Shown here: one piece after another, positions 60,607 through 64,000 of the stretch
Position numbering within the stretch: the stretch's first letter is position 1
How the letters are laid out: each line of letters opens with the position of its first letter
Origin: CAYQQU01 sp964419545
Lineage (GTDB): Bacteria; Bacteroidota; Bacteroidia; Chitinophagales; Saprospiraceae
NCBI GenBank assembly: GCA_964419545.1
Contig: CAYQQU010000005.1
Coordinates: 62,001 to 126,000 of the forward strand
DNA length: 64,000 nucleotides
Direction: 5' to 3'
Made by a program: the position numbers and the translations under genes
The notes under the pieces: generated by a model
Seen by the model: only the letters and a program-made list of their open reading frames with translations
Told to the model about the DNA's origin: nothing
Database searches by the model: none

Positions 60607-62601
60607 ATGAGCGGTAGAAAAGACTTGTTGCAACTGATCGAATCGCATTTTAATTTCCAGGATTTTTTCGAAAATGCCGTGCAGGGCATCCTGCATATCG
60701 ATCAGCAGGGCCGGATCAGCGCCGTAGATCCGGCTGTTTCCGCTCTTTTCGGGTATGAGCCTTCCCAGCTGGCCGGCCGCCGGATCACCGACCTGCTGCC
60801 TGGCTTCGACCCCGACCGCCCCGCCGTCCGTCAGGAAGGGATCGCCCGGGACGGCCGGCGCCTCGACCTCGCCGTCCATATCCGGCCCCTCGAAGGCGGC
60901 AATGACGTGCGATACACCCTTCTGCTGCAGGAAAGCGCCCGGGCCGGCAACAGTTTTCTGCTCTACGATCACTTATTCAACGGGCTCCCCCAGGGCCTCG
61001 TCATCATCGATCTGGATTCCCGCCAACTGCTTTTCGCCAACGATCGCTTTCTCGCCATGCTTGGTTACGAAAAGCGGGACGACCTCTCCGACCTATTGCT
61101 GAACGACCTTTGCCCGCCGAAACAACCCGACGGCAGGGATACCGCCTCCCTGCTGGCGGAACAGCTCTCGGAGGTGCGCGCCTCCGGCAGCCGCCAGTTC
61201 GAACTGGCGTTCAACCACCGGAACGGCCGGCTTTTGTTCAGCGACCTGTCGGCCACCTTGCTCCGCCCTTTCCGCCGGCCGCTCGCCCTGCTGCTGCTGC
61301 GCGACGTCTCCCCTTTGCGGCAAGCCGCCCTCGACCTCACCGAAAGCCGGCAGACCCTGGAGGCGGTCATCAAAACCGCAGTCGACGGCATCATCATCAT
61401 CGACGAACAAGGCGTCATCCAGCTGATCAACCAGGCGGCGCTGAGCCTTTTCGGCTACGAGAGGGAAGCCCTCATCGGGCAGAACATCAAAATGCTCATG
61501 CCCGAACCCCATCATTCCCGGCACGACGAATACCTGCATCGCTACCGCCAACACGGCGACGCGCGCATCATCGGCGTAGGTCGCGAAGTAAGAGGCCGCC
61601 GCAAAGACGGCACTACCTTCCCCTTTCGCCTGGGCGTCAGTGAAGTACAGCTCAGCAACAAACGCCTGTTCACGGGCGTGATCCACGACCTCACCGAACA
61701 AAAAGCATCGGAAGCCAAAATCCTCCGCCTCAATAAAGAACTGGAAAATAAAGTGGAAGAACGCACGGAGAAGCTCACCGAGGTGGTCAACAAACTGTTA
61801 CAATCCAACCTCAAACTGGAACACGAGGTCAAAGAACGCAAAGCCGCCGAGGAAGCGCTGCTGGTCAGCGAAGCTGAACTGCGCAAATCGCTGGAAAAAG
61901 AAAAGGAGCTCAGCGAACTGAAGTCCCGCTTCGTTTCCATGGCTTCGCACGAATTTCGCACCCCCCTGACCACCATCGCGTCCTCTACCGAACTGATCGG
62001 CCTCTATCCGCGGGAAGACCAGCAGGCGAAGCGGGCCAAACACCTCCATCGTATCCAGACCGCCGTCACTAACCTCACTGCCATCCTCGGGGATTTCCTC
62101 TCGCTCAGCCGCCTGGAGGAAGGCAAGATCCAGATGACACCCAAGAAATTTGCACTCAAAGAAGTCTGTGACGAGGTAGTGGAACAATTGATGGGCATGC
62201 GCAAACCCAACCAGAAGATCGAGACCGACCTGGGCAACTGCGAGTCGGAATTGTACCTGGACAAAAAGATGCTGAAGAATATTCTCACCAACCTCCTGTC
62301 CAACGCCATCAAATACTCTCCCGATAACGCACGCATCCAGGTGCGCGCCCGCATCGAAGATAAAGACCTGGTGGTGGATGTTATCGACGAAGGGATCGGC
62401 ATTCCCAAAGAAGATCAGAAACACCTGTTCAGCCGCTTTTTCCGCGCCCACAACGCCGGCAACGTCCAGGGCACCGGGCTCGGCCTCAATATCGTCAAGC
62501 GCTACCTCGACCTGATGGCCGGTTCGATCAGCTTCGTCAGCGAAGAAGGCAAAGGAACGACCTTCACCATCCGCGTGCCCCAGCGCATCGATATTCCCTG
62601 A
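60607..62601 (+). CDS. PAS-domain sensor histidine kinase with a FixL-like third PAS
   Basis: A 664-residue soluble kinase with no membrane helix. PAS domains lie at about 15-115, 125-240 and 250-365, followed by a coiled coil (365-440), a dimerisation/phosphoacceptor domain with His448 in MASHEFRTPLT, and an ATPase domain with N, G1 and G2 boxes (ILTNLLSNAIKYS, VIDEGIGIP, GTGLGLNIVKRYLDLM). PAS 3 reads MLMPEPHHSRHDEYLHRY and IIGVGREVRGRRKDGTTFP. By alignment from memory with Bradyrhizobium FixL it keeps the heme-ligand His (His306) and the Arg equivalents of 206 and 220 (Arg312, Arg326). It could therefore bind heme and sense oxygen or NO. Many PAS kinases share this motif, so heme binding is not certain. 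Confidence 0.9.
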   Translation: MSGRKDLLQLIESHFNFQDFFENAVQGILHIDQQGRISAVDPAVSALFGYEPSQLAGRRITDLLPGFDPDRPAVRQEGIARDGRRLDLAVHIRPLEGGNDVRYTLLLQESARAGNSFLLYDHLFNGLPQGLVIIDLDSRQLLFANDRFLAMLGYEKRDDLSDLLLNDLCPPKQPDGRDTASLLAEQLSEVRASGSRQFELAFNHRNGRLLFSDLSATLLRPFRRPLALLLLRDVSPLRQAALDLTESRQTLEAVIKTAVDGIIIIDEQGVIQLINQAALSLFGYEREALIGQNIKMLMPEPHHSRHDEYLHRYRQHGDARIIGVGREVRGRRKDGTTFPFRLGVSEVQLSNKRLFTGVIHDLTEQKASEAKILRLNKELENKVEERTEKLTEVVNKLLQSNLKLEHEVKERKAAEEALLVSEAELRKSLEKEKELSELKSRFVSMASHEFRTPLTTIASSTELIGLYPREDQQAKRAKHLHRIQTAVTNLTAILGDFLSLSRLEEGKIQMTPKKFALKEVCDEVVEQLMGMRKPNQKIETDLGNCESELYLDKKMLKNILTNLLSNAIKYSPDNARIQVRARIEDKDLVVDVIDEGIGIPKEDQKHLFSRFFRAHNAGNVQGTGLGLNIVKRYLDLMAGSISFVSEEGKGTTFTIRVPQRIDIP

Positions 62602-62727
62602 CCTTCCAGGCAGCGTTTTCCCTATTCGGGGTATCTGACGTAAAATAACAGGGAGCCATGCACCCTCAGGGCAAATAGTCTTCTTTATTAAGGTACTGGA
62701 AACCCAGGATGTTCTTTACGGGAAGGC

Positions 62728-62764
62728 AAAAAAAACGAGCCCTTAGCTAAGCAGCTAAGGACTC
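62728..62764 (-). terminator. Strong minus-strand intrinsic terminator
   Basis: Stem GAG-x-CCTTAGCT / AGCTAAGG-x-CTC with a 4-base loop (62738-62764), followed on the minus strand by a short spacer and T8 (62735 to 62728). On the plus strand only TTTATAAA follows, so it is directed against minus-strand transcription. Confidence 0.75.
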
Positions 62765-62884
62765 TTTATAAACGCGCTCTCTCTGATGTTGCGAATCTGT
62801 TGGGCCGAAACGAAAGTTTACTTTTATTCAACTTTTATTTCAGCCTGTTAAAAAAGGGTATAAATTACTCTTATTCCCTTTTCT
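62728..62884 (-). ncRNA. Candidate small RNA of about 155 nt
   Basis: The minus-strand promoter element TATGTTTG (62897-62890) and the terminator at 62728-62764 define a transcript with no convincing ORF, in a 497-bp gap between two plus-strand genes. The 5' half is A-rich, and the 3' half contains the terminator stem. No clear TTG is present at -33. The family is unknown. It would end about 125 bp short of the kinase stop, so it is not antisense to it. Confidence 0.4.
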
Positions 62885-62889
62885 CTGTA

Positions 62890-62897
62890 CAAACATA
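62890..62897 (-). promoter_or_regulatory. Promoter -7 element TATGTTTG
   Basis: Exact TAnnTTTG match, identical to the element before the small RNA at 24410. The -33 region is T-rich without TTG at 20 bp. Confidence 0.45.
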
Positions 62898-63098
62898 CGT
62901 TTTTCTGTCGGGAATTAATAAACACTTTTAGGATAATTTTACGTTTTTCCGTCGATTCGCCCCTTTCCCCGCCTTTTTTCGCACCAAATCCGCCAGATTG
63001 ACAGTCGCCCCTGCCGAAAACTGTCAAATTTTCACCGAATTTGAACTTGGCGCATGAATTGCGCGTCTAATAAGTGAATAAAAAACACCTGAGTTTTG

Positions 63099-64000
63099 AT
63101 GAGAACCACTTCCAATATAATAGGTGCGCAGCGCTGGCGAAATCTATTGCATACTGCCGCCTTGTTTACCGGAATGTTGCTTTTGTTGCTGGCCGTGGGT
63201 TATTTATTGCTCGGGCCGATCGGTTTGCTGTGGGCCGCCGGCCTTGGCGGCTTCGTCCTGCTCTTCGGCGCCCGCGTACCCTCCCAGCTGATCATGCGGC
63301 TGCAGGGCGGGCGGCCCCTCACGTCCGCACAGGCGCCTACTCTGGTGCGGCTGATAACGGATATTTCCCGGGAAGCCGGCCTGAAAAGAGCCCCGCAGCT
63401 CTATTACGTGCCCACCCGAGCCCTGAACGCTTTTGCTACCGGCAGCCGTAAAGATCCGGCAATCGCCCTGACTTACGGTTTGCTTCACCAACTCAGCCTG
63501 CGCGAGCTGAGCGGCGTGCTGGCGCACGAGATCGGCCATATCGTCAACAACGACATTCCCCTGCGCACGATGGTCAACCTGATGGATCGCATGACGCGAG
63601 TGTTGTCCTTCGTGGGTAAAGTGATGCTGCTGTTCTACCTGCCGATGTTTCTGCTCGGAGAACTTGCCGCACCACCCTGGCCGGCCATTGCGCTGCTGAT
63701 CTTCGCACCGGCCGTCAGCACCCTGCTGGCGCTGGCGTTCTCCCGCACGCGCGAATTTGAAGCCGACCTGGCCGCGGCCCGCATCACCGGCGACCCCGGC
63801 GCCCTGGCCGACGCGCTGCGCAAACTGAATTTCTACAACCAGGGCGGATGGCCGGCCCTGCTCTCGCCCGTACGCCGCTGGAACATCCCCAAATTTCTGC
63901 GCACACACCCCAGCACCCGCGAACGGGTGGAACGCCTCCGGCAATTAATACCGCGCTTCTCTCCGCGCATCGACCTGGAGCGGCCGCCGCAATACGGAGC
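63099..64000 (+). CDS. M48-family membrane zinc protease, 3' end outside window
   Basis: The frame opens with the ATG at 63099 (MRTTSNIIGAQRWRNLLHTA) and is still open at the right edge, so at least 300 residues. Two membrane helices lie at about 18-55. The zinc site is HEIGH in LSGVLAHEIGHIVNND near 140, and the third ligand Glu is in TREFEADLAA near 220. A hydrophobic segment lies between them. This is the layout of HtpX/Ste24-like proteases, which degrade damaged membrane proteins. The end of the protein and any C-terminal extension are not visible. Confidence 0.88.
   Translation, partial: MRTTSNIIGAQRWRNLLHTAALFTGMLLLLLAVGYLLLGPIGLLWAAGLGGFVLLFGARVPSQLIMRLQGGRPLTSAQAPTLVRLITDISREAGLKRAPQLYYVPTRALNAFATGSRKDPAIALTYGLLHQLSLRELSGVLAHEIGHIVNNDIPLRTMVNLMDRMTRVLSFVGKVMLLFYLPMFLLGELAAPPWPAIALLIFAPAVSTLLALAFSRTREFEADLAAARITGDPGALADALRKLNFYNQGGWPALLSPVRRWNIPKFLRTHPSTRERVERLRQLIPRFSPRIDLERPPQYG

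Overview
The window looks like a chromosomal segment of a fairly GC-rich Bacteroidota bacterium, most likely from the Saprospiria (Lewinella-like) side of the phylum. The reasons are a type IX secretion C-terminal sorting domain at the left edge, promoters of the form TTG-N17to20-TAnnTTTG, a fused alpha/beta E1 dehydrogenase, paired 2TM-domain proteins, and a division/cell-wall cluster without murF or ddl. The genus is inference. No rRNA, tRNA, CRISPR array, prophage or transposase gene was seen.

Layout. 1-1040: end of a T9SS-secreted protein, followed by about 700 bp packed with repeats. 1753-17127: a complete minus-strand dcw operon in the order mraZ-rsmH-ftsL-ftsI-murE-mraY-murD-ftsW-murG-murC-ftsQ-ftsA-ftsZ. 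It starts at a promoter overlapped by 10-bp-spaced GTG boxes (probable MraZ operator) and ends at a T-tract terminator. 17439-25122: a GT2 glycosyltransferase, an outer-membrane protein, two 2TM proteins, a penicillin-acylase family hydrolase, a lipoprotein, YaaA, a candidate small RNA and a DUF1573 protein. 25507-40045: central metabolism and housekeeping (fused E1, Tex, PEP carboxykinase divergent from a ScfR-type regulator, a GT-C-like membrane protein, pyruvate carboxylase, MscS). PEP carboxykinase and pyruvate carboxylase together form an anaplerotic/gluconeogenic pair. 40118-50613: a Fib_succ_major protein and partner, an SNF2 helicase, a solitary sorting-domain-like protein, a hydroxyacid dehydrogenase, and a sulfatase/GH3 pair. 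50952-54520: a second sulfatase flanked by palindromic elements, peroxiredoxin and metX. 54566-56310: metY and its regulatory leader. 56532-64000: OsmC, a DUF3179 protein with an outer-membrane protein, a response regulator, a cysteine-less thioredoxin-fold protein, a FixL-like PAS histidine kinase, another candidate small RNA and a truncated M48 protease.

The most striking item is the metY-metX leader. From one promoter it runs through a recognisable SAM-I riboswitch and then an 11- or 15-codon reading frame whose last seven codons are all cysteine, directly before metY. This suggests dual sensing of the pathway end product (SAM) and of cysteine supply. The second is a family of about 163-bp near-palindromic elements. 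Two copies flanking a sulfatase gene keep base pairing and a shared core while their arm sequences differ. A third copy and a collapsed mini-copy lie elsewhere in the window. Other notable items are a G-run repeat fused to stop codons, a dispersed hairpin repeat with a constant loop, two promoter-plus-terminator units without a protein gene, and an oxygen-sensor-like kinase preceded by two FNR-type boxes.
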